A stretch of DNA of 45,306 nucleotides from NCBI GenBank assembly GCA_015680685.1, contig MNCI01023888.1, positions 1 through 45,306 on the forward strand. Reading direction: 5' to 3'. How positions within the stretch are numbered: position 1 is the first letter of the stretch; the number at the start of each line of letters is the position of its first letter. Source of the DNA: Gnetum montanum (lineage: Eukaryota > Streptophyta > Gnetopsida > Gnetales > Gnetaceae). Of the stretch, positions 12,170 to 22,507 are shown piece by piece. Position numbers and translations under genes: made by a program. A model generated the notes under the pieces. The model saw nothing but the letters and a program-made list of their open reading frames with translations. It had not been told where the DNA came from and did no database searches.

Positions 12170-12360
12170 AACTTATAATCATAAAACCATAACTACTTGT
12201 CTATTTCATCTAGCATGTTAAGATTCATGAGATCTTTTTGTAGTAGATTGATGTTGAGATGAAGCTCATAGGTTATGTTGAGTATGTGTAATTCTACTTC
12301 TATGAGAAGTTTTAGTAGCTTATCATATACTTACTCATAGGGAGAGTAGCCTCCTATCCC
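12170..12360 (-). pseudogene. Integrase fragment related to the 32.6-43.3 kb element
   Basis: On the minus strand it reads GYSPYE, then LLIEVELHILNITYELHL and LMNLNMLDEI. The integrase at 36455-36650 reads GYSPYELVY, then LTIQAKLHTLSIACDLNL and LMNLNLLDEN, so the two are clearly homologous. It ends abruptly at 12361, where the next LTR starts, so that LTR probably inserted into this older copy. Confidence 0.6.
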
Positions 12361-12361
12361 T

Positions 12362-12858
12362 TGTTAAGGATAGAATTGTATTGTAACAATGTAATTAACT
12401 TTCTAAACAAGGGGTGTCTTATTATGAGAAGTTATGATTATTCATAGAACCCCTTGAGAATGGGTTTGACCTATGCCATTTAAGGCTAGGCTTAGAGGTC
12501 ATGGTAGCATGGAGTTGTGCAGCCTAAATTTGCAAGTAACGGGAGCTAGGTGAAGCCAGATAAGAAGGGACTAACCACCCCCTTGTATGGATAGCCTAAC
12601 TATGGTGGTAGTGCCAGATTGCCTCTATGGCTTAAGTGGCATGGAAAGATAACCCAAAGGAAGTTACAATCTACCACTCTCATTAAAAAAAAAATTTCCT
12701 CTATTTTTCCTTTTTGTTAAATTCAATGCATCAGGAATTTTACCAAGTTTTTCATTTATCAAGTTATTTCATGATATTTCCATTATAATGCTCACAAGTG
12801 TGATGAATTAAACAAGAAACGATCATGTTTTAACAACATCTGGGAATGGGATGTCACA
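12362..12858 (+). repeat. Probable LTR of a separate plus-strand retrotransposon
   Basis: It starts TGTTAAGGAT and ends GGGATGTCACA (TG...CA) and is directly followed by an initiator-Met-like primer site at 12859. The left edge coincides with the sudden end of an integrase fragment. No second copy was found in the window, so the boundaries are inferred. A poly(A) run at 12684-12694 inside it is unexplained; a poly(A)-tailed insertion is an alternative reading for the left part. Confidence 0.42.
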
Positions 12859-12873
12859 TTTGGTATTGGAGCA
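12859..12873 (+). other. Probable primer-binding site, initiator Met tRNA
   Basis: TTTGGTATTGGAGCA follows the LTR-like ...GTCACA. The canonical plant form is TTTGGTATCAGAGC, giving two mismatches, one of them C to T. Confidence 0.5.
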
Positions 12874-12912
12874 AACCATGATTCAAGAGCCAAAGTAGAA
12901 AAAAAATACTAC

Positions 12913-12934
12913 TTTTATTATTATTATTATTATA
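12913..12934. repeat. (TTA)n microsatellite
   Basis: Six to seven TTA/TAT units read directly. It lies just beyond the probable 3' end of the minus-strand pseudogene. Confidence 0.8.
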
Positions 12935-12999
12935 AAGAAGAAGTACATTGAAGTGGAATACATATAGTGCAAAAGGAAATGGAATAGAAAAGAAGAGAA

Positions 13000-15256
13000 A
13001 TAGAGAAGAACTGGAATAGAGAAACAAAGGAAGTAGAACAATGATAAGTGGTTTGACTTGAAGGCGTCAGGAAGATCTAGAATTATCTTTGACTAGGCTT
13101 CTCATTCTTTCTCAGTAGCATTCTTTTTATTTAATACCACTTTACATCCTACCAAACCATCGCACAATTGTTTGATATACTTGGTGGCACTCTTCACTAC
13201 AGCTTGTGCCTTATTGTTCTTTTTAAGTTTGGCTTCCAACAAACTCACATGAAGAGATCAATTAGTCATGTCATCCTACCATTCTTTTTCCTTCCTCTGC
13301 ATGCAAAAAACAAGATTAAAATTATGAATGAAAAGATCAAATGGAAGAAAGAAAAAGAAGAGCAAGAACTACTCACTTGAAAATGATCATTCTCAACTTG
13401 AAGAAATTGTTCATGAGTCAACAGATAATAGGCAAGACATGCGGTACTCTCCAATTCTTCTAAGAGTTGTTATAGAGTTTTGACAACTTTTGGAGCATCC
13501 TCAAGAATTGAATGAAAAGAGGATGTAGCACCAACTTGTACTAATTCATAGTCCCCCTTGAAAGTGCATGATATGGACTTCCTTATGTGGTAAATCTCCT
13601 TATGAATGGAGTAGGGTGTATTTCTTATGATTCATTGACCAAGATTTCGAAAATGAACAAGTTCTTCTTCAACAACTGCCACCATCTATCCTAGCGAGAA
13701 GGAGGAACCCATGATGTTGACTGAAGGAGTTACCAAAAAATACCTAGGAACTAACATCGACACTACTTGTGGTAAAGAATCGCTTACCAGGGTCACATGA
13801 GTAGATGTCACACGTGGTGATCTCGATGGAGTGGGAGTTTGTTCAGAAACTATGTTTGTGGTACTATCTTTTTTCATTTCCTTGATGAAGTACCTATAAC
13901 CTAAAGAGATCTGCAATAGAAACAAATGAATAATGAAGTCAACATCACATAAGAAGAAGGAAGAAGTAAAGTATTCAGACTTTGGAAATAATTAAATTGA
14001 CCTCTGGTTCCTTTTCTTTATCTTTTTTGGTACTATCCTTTTGTTGTTTGATATTTTCCTTTTATTTAAAACTTAAAATCATTGGGCTACTAGAACCTTG
14101 CCTACTACATTGTCTCTATAAAAAGAAAAATTTATTAGAAAATAAAATATACAAAGTAAAAACAATATAGTAGGCCTTTAAATAAAAAAAAATATACAAA
14201 CCTTAGAATTTCTATGCGCTATTGCTGTCCTTCGAGTTGACTGAACTCTTCCAAAAGTTGGAGAACCTTTAGTTTGCGCACCTTTAGTGTATGCACCTTC
14301 TGTTGTTTCCTTCTATGGCCCAAATTGCACTACTAATAAATACATAGAAAAGACATAAGTAAAAACAAGAATAATAAAATACATATATAAAATACCTTGT
14401 TGGTTTCCTCTTGATTTTGGGCTTGCTACAAAGTCATTTGACCTTTCTTTGCATCCTCGATTTGACTCCTTACAACTCTATCATTTTTAAGAAATTCAAG
14501 ATGTAACCCATGATTGAAATAGCTAAAAATATTGGTTGAAGAATTGTAATTTAGAATTAGGAACATAATCATGGGTACACAACATATAGTATAGGGTTTT
14601 GGGGGATTGTTTTTGGTGGTAGCAGCTTGTTCTATGACATGATGCAAGGTAGATAAACAAGATAATGACCAATCATAAACCTTGCCATTTTTAGAATCAT
14701 GGAGAATATAGATTGAATAGGCACTAACATAGGAGTGGTGTGGATGCCATAGAACCTTACTATGAATAAATTAACATAATTCAAAATTAATTTCATTAAT
14801 AAAATCACCACAAGAAAATTGACTTTGGTGGATAGCAAAATCATGAACATAATCAGACAATTATTCTTGACAAAACATTTGAAACTTAAGAAAGAGAATC
14901 ATTGAAATTAGAGAATCCTCCCCTATTTGAAAATCTAAAACTATCCAAATGTTAGCTAGAATAATTACTAATGGTCCAAAAATCATTTGTGAAGTAGAAA
15001 TTTTACCTTTATTATAAAGATTACATCATTGAATTATCAAATTTTTGCAATATGATGCTTTGAAAATAGGAAAGGCAAGTAACTAAGACAATCCTGAAGT
15101 TGTGAGATATTGAAACTCCTCCACTCCAAGTAAGTTATGCACAAAATTTGAAGCAGCAACTACATTATTTTGATACAAAAGAACAATAACAAATTTAGAT
15201 CTACCTGAAGGAGTTTGTGCTTGAGAAGAAGCTTGAGTAGGATGCTTAGAAACCAT
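13000..15256 (-). pseudogene. Five-exon pseudogene of unrecognised family with four retained introns
   Basis: The ATG at 15256 opens exon 1 (to 14396, exactly 287 codons). Exons 2 (14332-14202), 3 (14115-14002), 4 (13910-13377) and 5 (13296 to about 13000) follow. Introns are 63, 86, 91 and 80 bp, AT-rich, all GT-AG; the acceptors of introns 3 and 4 are TTGCAG and GCATGCAG and the intron 4 donor is GTGAGT. Exons 3 and 4 are whole multiples of three. Within exons I find no frameshift but about 14 in-frame stops. The exon 1/2 junction is out by two bases. Exon 1 includes KVYDWSLSCLSTLHHVIEQ; exon 4 includes LLTHEQFLQVENDHFQ; exon 5 is Lys/Glu-rich and helical (LEAKLKKNNKAQAVVKSATK). I recognise no domain. 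It may be a host gene relic or an ORF of a DNA-level mobile element; retained introns exclude a processed copy. Confidence 0.72.
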
Positions 15257-15981
15257 GATGTCGTTGGTAAAAATCTTTCAATCTTCTACCAGTTTTGCAC
15301 TATGATGGGCAAACACCTCTTCTCTCATGTGTTTATGGAAGAAAACTAAGAACCTTAGCAGTAGAAAAGAGGCAATATCAATTTAAGCTAATTAATAATT
15401 AATTAAATTTAATGCTCACTTTTCATGGTTTTGTGATTGATAGGTTAAGAAAATTGGTGTTATCTCCAACTGAACATGTAGTATTCTTTAAGATGATTCC
15501 AATAGTCCCAATTTCATCAAAATCTAAGTTATGGCTTGGGAGATACTGTGTTTTTCATGTTACGTGTAATTTAAAATTTAAAATTTTTTTTATATTTAAA
15601 ATTTAAGTTTAAATTTAAAAAAAAAATAAGGGGAAGAGAGCATGAGGTCATGGGTCCTTACTGATTTAAAAAAAAAACAACCCTAACCCTATGGTAAGTC
15701 TATGGTCCAATGGTTAGCCTACGTTTCCAATGGTAGCAAGGCCTGTTGTGCTATTGCACGATAGGGTGGCAAGGCCTAGTTGCACAACATTGTGGCCGAT
15801 CAAACTAAGCTGCCTGCATTCCACTAATGCTGCATCATCCTCAATTTTCTCTTGACACCTCTATCTCCCCTGCATTAATGCCCATGTTGTCTCTTGTCAT
15901 CATGAACACCACTTGCCACTCGCCATCATCCATCCTATGTAATGCATGCTTTTGCTTACCTTTTATGCCATTGTTATCTAC
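15257..15981. other. Upstream region of the pseudogene and AT-rich spacer
   Basis: No gene was recognised. 15410-15620 is very AT-rich with poly(A/T) runs. Around 15718-15785 the phrase GGCAAGGCCTAGTTG and a variant form a short imperfect duplication. A possible promoter for the minus-strand pseudogene would lie at 15257-15400, but I see no clear TATA box. Confidence 0.4.
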
Positions 15982-16480
15982 CAGCATCAAAAATTGCTAT
16001 CACTTTTAGTGTACCATAGACACTACTAATGGTAACAATCACTATCCTTTTCGGCACACTAGGAAGACTATTGACATTGGAAATCACTACCTCTTCCAAT
16101 GTATCGTGGACACTGCTAGTGTTGAGAATTGTTGCTCCTTCTAGTACACTACAAACACCATTGGCATCAAAAATCATTATCGCTTCAGGCACTCTACAAA
16201 CACTGTTGGTGTCAAAAATTGCTGCTCCTTTCAATGCACCATAGACACCATCGACATCAAGAATTTTTGTCCCTTCTAGCACACCTTGAACATCACCAAC
16301 GTAAAAAATTGTTACCCCTTTTGGTGCATCATGGACACTGCTAGTGCTAAAAATCATTGCCCCATCCGGCACCTTGCAGACATTTCCAGCATTAGAAATT
16401 GCTATCCATTTTGATGCATCGTGGACATTGCTAGCATCAGAAATTTCTGTTGCTTCTAGTGCCCCTCTAGTGCTGCCCAC
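15982..16480. repeat. 45-bp minisatellite, about 11 imperfect copies
   Basis: A unit such as GCATCAAAAATTGCTATC...CACTACT recurs every 45 bp with substitutions but almost no length change. Because 45 is a multiple of three, the frames stay aligned; the minus strand is open from 16480 to 15974 and encodes about 11 copies of a 15-residue unit of the form GAxIFDxxSVHxxLE. Other frames are open for the same reason, so the open frame alone does not prove a protein. Sequence on either side is not obviously part of the array. Confidence 0.85.
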
Positions 16481-17250
16481 CGTTGAACACCACTATCCAT
16501 TGATGCCACATAGGAACACCACCCCGCAATGCTACTACCCACTGCTAAATGCTACCACCACCACTCTCCTTATGATTGCCACCATTGCCCACTGCCAACA
16601 TGCTCTTCTGGCACATCCTACTCTAGCATCCCTATGGCCATTGTTGCCATCCCTATTCTAGCAACTACCCCTGTTCTCAATGACAAAAGAAGTTTTCCAT
16701 TGACTGATGGAAAATTCAAAATTTTTCATCAATTGACAAAAATTTCAAAAATTTCTGTCCATTAGAATGTTAGTTTAAAATTAGGAAGTATGAATTCTTT
16801 TTTTTAAAAAAGAAAGTTTAATTTTGTCCTAACAAGTAAGATAAAAATTTTGCAATTAAGTGTGCTTGTCTTGGAGTAGTATTTGGTTGGGTAACCTCTC
16901 AAGAAGTCTCGAAAATCATGAAAATTTTACAAATTTAAAACATCTCTAAATTTTTATTTTGAAGTCTATTTTCAACCAAACAAAAATTGATTCCAACAAA
17001 TTTGAACCTTTCAAACATCATGAAATAATAAGATTTAGCTTTTAGTTAATCAAAATTAGTTTTTCAAGCCATCATTTAGGATCCCAAAAAAAATTAGGAT
17101 TCTGTCATTAGGTAGAAGTTCATGATAGTTCTAAGCTCTCCTGAAATCAATTAACTATCTCAAGACTAATAAGAGGGTCATAGAGGCTAAGGATTGGCAA
17201 TAGGCCTGATTTCTCCAACTTACCAATGTCCATAACTTGAAGAGTACATT
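16481..17250. other. Spacer between minisatellite and gypsy remnant
   Basis: 16481-16680 is C-rich with CCACCA/CTGCCC phrases that may be very decayed minisatellite. 16690-17100 is AT-rich. No gene or LTR edge was found, so the 5' LTR of the following gypsy remnant was not located. Confidence 0.4.
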
Positions 17251-18360
17251 GGAGAACAATGGAGATCCAAGTCAATGATAAGATGAATGGCCTTGAGGAA
17301 CAAATTAATGAAATTTGGGGTATCCAAGAGGAACTTCGTTAGTCAAATCATGGGTTAGGACAAAGATGCAAAACATGTTTGAAGAAATTAGGAAATTGTC
17401 CCAAAGTTCAGAAGATAAATGGGTGAATGTGCAAGGAAAGATGGATTCCTTTGTAGGCTCCATCAAGTAATTAACTAACCATCTCACCCAACCTCCAAAT
17501 CCAAGCCACTTTGCACCTAGGGACTAATGCCAAGATTAGTCACCACATTACATAGATCAAAATCAAGATCAACTTTCCCCTAGGGATTCACATAGAAGCT
17601 AGTCTTTACCTATTGGACACTAGGGTGCTGATGTCCCTTCATTAGGTCAAAGAATGGAACCTAAAGATGAGGGATATTGGAATTGACAAAATGCACTAAG
17701 AGAATCACTAACCCAAGTTCATGTCAAAAAGGTAAAATAAGATCATTACAATGGAGCCCCTAGATCTAGTACCAAGGTGAATGATTGGCTTGATATAATA
17801 AAAAATTACTTTAATATGTTGAATTTGTCAAGCCAAGAACATTTAGAAGTCATCTCCCTATATTTGAGAGGACTTACGACAACATGGTGGAATGGACTGA
17901 GATCTTAAGGACTAATTACAAATTGGCTAAAATCTTATCAAGATTTTGAATAAAAATCCATAACCAATTCCTGCCTCAAAGAGTGCAAGATGAGATTTAA
18001 TGCCTTAAGATTGGGAAGATGATCCGTGAAAAATTACTACAAGGAATTTTGCGATCTCTCTTGTTATGTAAGCCATCAGGATGAAGGTGAGTTTTCATCA
18101 AAGTTCATTCATGGACTACATGCACAACTGCATCTCTAAACATGATCATATAATCCTCAAATAGTTGATGAAGCCTACAGAATTGTTAAGGACTACAAAA
18201 AATCAAATTAATTATGAACTACCCTTTGACAATGAACGATAGAAGAAACACCAACTAAGAGAGCTCAATTAGGATGTTTTTCCTGTGGTGAAGATCATTT
18301 CAAATGAGACTATCCAAATTTATGAGAAAAAATTACAAAGAACCAATCAAACCAAGAATT
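17251..18360 (+). pseudogene. Gag of the plus-strand gypsy remnant
   Basis: Beginning near MEIQVNDKMNGLEEQINEIW, the N-terminal part is coiled-coil-like. The gag core near 17780-17900 reads VNDWLDIIKNYFNMLNLSSQ and, later, LYLRGLTTTWWNG (the WW motif of retrotransposon gag). A zinc-knuckle remnant near 18275-18320 reads CFSCGEDHFK, then a stop in place of an expected Arg and DYP where DCP is expected; both are single transitions. Many other stops are present, so it is non-coding today. Confidence 0.75.
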
Positions 18361-18479
18361 AAAAACCCAACCCAAACATGATCAAAGGAAATGTCCAAAA
18401 CACCTTGACAGTCGTGAAAAGATTTCAACATAAGCTCAGTCAGGTTTGAGAAAATTTCAATTTGCTTTATTAATTTTTT

Positions 18480-18867
18480 AATTATCAATTAAAGGTAAAA
18501 AATTAAATTTTTGATTCATAGTGGTGCCAATGAAAACTTTATTTCTCCAACCCTAATTAAATTATTGAAATTAAGTTTATCTTTCAAGAAAGTTGTTAAG
18601 ATAAAACTTGTAGATGGAAGGACTATGAGCAAGCATACCAGGTATGAAGAAATTACCTTTACCTTTAAAGAAATGCCTTTCATTGATGAATTCTTTGAAT
18701 TTGAACTAGTTGATGTTGATGCAATCTTAGGAATGTCTTTTTTGCAAAAAATTCATTTGACTGTGCCCTTTGGAATACATTTTTTAAAAGTGCCAACCAC
18801 TGATGGAGCCAGGGTTCTAAGGGGGGTAGGAACAATAAAGAAACTTTACATGATAATCATTAAGTAA
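18480..18867 (+). pseudogene. Retropepsin-like protease, catalytic Asp replaced by His
   Basis: The frame is open for 118 codons from 18511. It reads LIHSGANENFISPTLIKLLK and later VDVDAILGMSFLQ, matching the gypsy protease layout (LIDSGAT.NFI... then D.ILGM..L). The catalytic Asp of D-S-G is His here (CAT for GAT, a transversion), which would abolish activity. The reading frame otherwise runs the length of the domain. Confidence 0.8.
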
Positions 18868-19069
18868 GCTAATAGATTAGTCAAAAAGGGTTCTACCATG
18901 TTGGTTGTTAAAGTAACTCAACTTTAGAAATCTTCTAATATTGAAATTCTATTAGACTAAGTCTAATTAGAATTTCAATATAGCACTAACTCTGTATATT
19001 ATTAGTAGCCTTTGATGTCTAGTGACACATATATGATTATTAAAATTTGAAACATATTTCAATGTCATG

Positions 19070-19960
19070 CATCACTTATCTATGAATCATCTTAGAAGAT
19101 TAGGACTTCAAAATTCATATAGTCCTTTCAAAACTGGGGGCTAGATCTCATAGCTTAATTAACCCACCATCTTCTACTAATCATTTGTTTATTTTAACAA
19201 CTATGAAGTATTTTACAAAGTGGATCAAAGCCATTCCCTTGAAATCTATCACACCTAAGGACATTTTTTGGTTCATACTAGGCTACATCATCACCTTCTT
19301 TGGCATTCCTTCCACATTGTTATCAATAATGAATCTTAGTTTAAGAGCAAAGAAGTTACCAAGTTTTATGACCAATATCAAATCATTCAGTCATTTTCAT
19401 CCTCATATTATCCTCAATGTAATGGTCACATTTAGTGAACTAATAAATTCTTGATCTATTTACTTAAAACAATGGTTAATAAATCCTAAAGAAATTAGCA
19501 TACCTAGTTATTCCACATCTTTTGGATCTATAGAACTAATTTTTGTAATGCAACTAGATGAAGCCCACTCATACTTACTTATGGATTTTAAGCAATGTTA
19601 CTAGTAAAACTAGACATATCTTCTATTTGGGTAGGCTCAAAAAATCAGATGATAGACAAAAAGAATGATAAAATGCACCATGTTAGGTTGGGCATTCTTG
19701 AGGAGAATCACAAGCAAATGACAATCAACATTTAGGCTCATCAAGAAGCTATATATGACATTGTTATGACAAGTATGTTCAACTAAGAGGAATCAATGAA
19801 GATGATCTTATCCTGCAACATTTCCCAAATGCCAAAACTTCCAAGTTCTCTCCCAATTGGCAAGGTTCCCTCATTGTCATTAAAAATCTTAACACTAGAG
19901 CATACTATCTATCAAACTCATATTGGAATTAATATTTAAATCCTATTAACTGAGCATATT
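19070..19960 (+). pseudogene. Integrase remnant of the plus-strand gypsy element
   Basis: The open part 19185-19454 reads YFTKWIKAIPLKSITPKDIF followed by YIITFFGIPSTLLS, clear gypsy integrase core sequence. Catalytic residues are lost: the Asp before YFTKW is replaced by Lys, and the SDN box has become SIMN. After 19454 the C-terminal region continues with many stops (near 19900, ILTLEHTIYQTHIG in a broken frame). Confidence 0.75.
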
Positions 19961-20000
19961 TTAAGAGGTATTATATCTTAAGAAGAAACATTAAACATCA

Positions 20001-21135
20001 TTGGGTTTGATGTAATTCTATGTTTTATTGCTTTATTTTTATTTTTTTCTATGTTATTTTTCATCATTCTCTCTCTATATTTATATTTTTATTATTGTTC
20101 TTTTCTATATCTCCTAAAAAAGTTTATATATTCTTGTTCCATTTTACTAATAATTTTTTCCATAACACATTATAATGAGGATATTTACAAATGATCTGTC
20201 TAATGCAAAAAGCTACAAGTATTTTTCCATTATTTTTTCATATGAGGATGAGTTGAGCTTGAGTGAAATATGAAGAGAATTTATAAATTTATTAATCATT
20301 GATATCATTAGAGTGTGGAATCTAGCCATGTCCACTTTTGTTGCATAGCATTTTAACATAGTGTATAGGTCATGTTCCTCATTTTTTCTAATTTATTATT
20401 TTCTTATTCTTGTAAGTTCTATATTTAATCCCTCCTCTTGCATCTTTCTTCTTTCTTCCCCTAATTTCTCCTCCTATCTATTTTCCTTCTCATTAATACA
20501 TAAGTAAGGATTGAATAGCTCTATTTTATTCTATTGAGATTATGTTGAAAGTTTGAGTGGGATAAGATGAAAAATTATTAGTGACATCATTTCAGCCATC
20601 TAGTATGTAGGATTTACTCATGCTCCCCTTCTATAGCATAGCATCATCCTCATGATAGATGTATCGATGATATCGTAATATTCTCCCTACATCCCACTTC
20701 TTTTCTTACCCTCTTTTGCAAGTGCATCATTAAATCATCATCTATTTTCTTCTTAATGGATTTTTTTTTTCAATATCTTAGTAGCATCCATGAAGAAGAG
20801 GAAATGTTGTACCTACATTTTTGGTGCTTCAGTAACTTGCATAAGTGTAGGTTTAACATTTATCAAATCTTCTTATCTTACACAAATGACAACAAAATCA
20901 CCACTTTTAGTATCATTTAGAGCTTCTTTCAACTTCTAATTATCCCCAGAATGACAAACATTAGTTTTGATACTTTCAAAAACTTTGAAAGCCTCAAATT
21001 GGATCATTTTGCTAGGGTGATGTTGGCAATAACCTATAGTGATGCTGATGGCAGCATCACCTTTATTTCTAGCCCCAAAACACATTTTTTATCTCTATTT
21101 TGACTTTGTTAGGTCTCTATTGACTAGTCAACATT
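20001..21135. other. Unassigned pyrimidine- and AT-rich DNA
   Basis: T- and TCT-rich between 20025 and 20500. No gene, LTR edge or family motif was recognised. It could include the 3' LTR of the preceding gypsy remnant, but no matching partner was found. Confidence 0.4.
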
Positions 21136-21455
21136 ACCCTTGGGATCATGAAGATTAGTTTTAGTGATTTTGTAGGTCTTAAATGGCTAAAATCAACATG
21201 TTTTTCTTGGGAGATGTCTAGGTGATACTAATGTTAGTGTTAATGTTACCTACACTGCATCACCTAAAAAATAATCTCTAGATCATGTTTTAAGGTTCAT
21301 CAATCCTTTGATTTTTATTTCACATCAACCCTGGGATTATGGGCATTAGTTTTAGCACTTTTGATGACCTTAGGAAGCCAAAATCAACATGTTTTTTCTA
21401 GGTGATGTTAAGGTGATGCTAACGTTAGTGTTAGTATCACTTGTAATACATGCAC
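21136..21455. repeat. Imperfect tandem duplication, about 190-bp period
   Basis: Two units, starting near 21136 (ACCCTTGGGATCATG) and 21329 (ACCCTGGGATTATGG), share long blocks including AAAATCAACATGTTTTT, GTGATAC/GCTAA and TTAGTGTTA. They differ by substitutions and small indels, so the duplication is old. Confidence 0.7.
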
Positions 21456-21459
21456 ACAC

Positions 21460-21715
21460 TAGAGTCAATATCATGCATGACCTTCAATACCTACATACAT
21501 GGACACATTGACTCTCATGTTACATCATGTTAAGTCATTGCATCAATACATCACCTTCAGCACGCGCACGCGCGCACACACACACACACACAGGGACATG
21601 CTGACTCCCATGTCGTGTCACCACATCACCTTCAATATACACACATGTGGATATGCTAACTCCTATATTACATTGCATCACATCATGACATCACCACATT
21701 ACCTTTAGTGTGTAA
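21460..21715. repeat. Decayed minisatellite with a CG/CA alternating tract
   Basis: Three imperfect units each carry ACCTTCA, a CA-rich part, GGACA/GGATA and TGACTCCCATGT-like text (about 85-100 bp period). The central unit contains the alternating tract 21561-21592 (CACGCGCACGCGCGCACACA...). Confidence 0.65.
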
Positions 21716-22200
21716 CCTTAACTTTCCAAAAACTAAAGTCCAAGTTACCATTTCTAAATCCAATGAATTTTGGACAACCCTAAGCATATAAATACTAGGA
21801 CTAAACATTGAGTACAAGCCAATTTTTAGAGACTTTAAAGAACTTTTTAAATTTCAAGAAAATGTTAAAGCATCTACATCTATGTCACTTATTCCATCAC
21901 ATGTTCCTTGGGCATCTTCAACATCTTCAATGCCTCTGGTGAACACCAAAATTTGCATCACTTAACCAACATCAACATCACTAGGGCCAATGTTAATGTC
22001 ATCTAGTATTAGTATTACCTCCGATACATTCTCAAAAATGACATTACAACTCTTTCTAGGATCCTTGCAGACCCAAAACTCACTCATTTTCCTTTATGAT
22101 TTTTGCAAAACAAGTAACATAGAAGTGTATAATGCTACGGGTAAGATATGCCGCAATCACACAAAGAGATATTTGAAACACAATTTCTATGCTCATATTA
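21716..22200. other. Spacer left of the endogenous pararetrovirus
   Basis: No gene was recognised. It may include transcribed leader sequence of the pararetroviral copy, whose promoter at 22328-22340 points leftward into it. Confidence 0.35.
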
Positions 22201-22327
22201 TTCACACTAAAGTTTGAAACCTCAGAACTCAGAGATAAAAGTAGAGAAGAAGCTGAGGGATGTTTGGCTTATGATGCACAACTGATTGCTCTCTCACCTA
22301 CCAATGCCTCTTAGCCTTACAAACACA

Positions 22328-22340
22328 CATTTATATAGGA
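22328..22340 (-). promoter_or_regulatory. Probable pararetroviral pregenomic RNA promoter (TATA box)
   Basis: On the minus strand TCCTATATAAATG lies about 170 bp past the last viral ORF, the place where caulimovirids carry their main promoter. TGTCATCA and TGTCACTT motifs some 40-100 bp upstream (minus strand) resemble as-1-type TGACG elements loosely. CT-rich sequence with TCTCTAC follows downstream, as in a transcription start region. Confidence 0.5.
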
Positions 22341-22507
22341 GAGGAGACTACCTCATGACCTAACAAAGTGACATCCAACTCATCTAGCACTACCTAGGTG
22401 GATGATGACATATAGATATTCAAGATAAGATCTAATCTACCTTTACAACTCACTTTTATTGTACAAGACACTATATAACTTTTACTTTTGTTAGTGTGAG
22501 ACAACTA

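Larger units (their letters stand above)
17251..20000 (+). mobile_element. Plus-strand Ty3/gypsy remnant with RT/RNase H missing
   Basis: Plus-strand remnants run gag (17251-18360), protease (18480-18867), then integrase (about 19070-19960). Only about 200 bp separate protease from integrase, where an intact element carries RT and RNase H (roughly 1.5-2 kb), so an internal deletion removed them. LTRs were not found. Stops are frequent in gag and the integrase tail. The gag and protease differ clearly from those of the 4-12 kb element. Confidence 0.75.

Noticed and set aside
13168-13380. Plus-strand 70-codon open frame
   Set aside because: It overlaps exon 5 and intron 4 of the minus-strand pseudogene and has no family signal.
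15672-15686. CCCTAACCC, similar to plant telomere repeat
   Set aside because: Fewer than two units and no TTTAGGG/CCCTAAA periodicity; chance.
16029-16661. Plus-strand open frames over the minisatellite
   Set aside because: They are open only because a 45-bp period keeps every frame in phase; low-complexity Leu/Ser/His text with no domain.
21136-21715. CRISPR-like array
   Set aside because: Repeats are imperfect, long and irregular with no constant spacers, and the DNA is plant nuclear.
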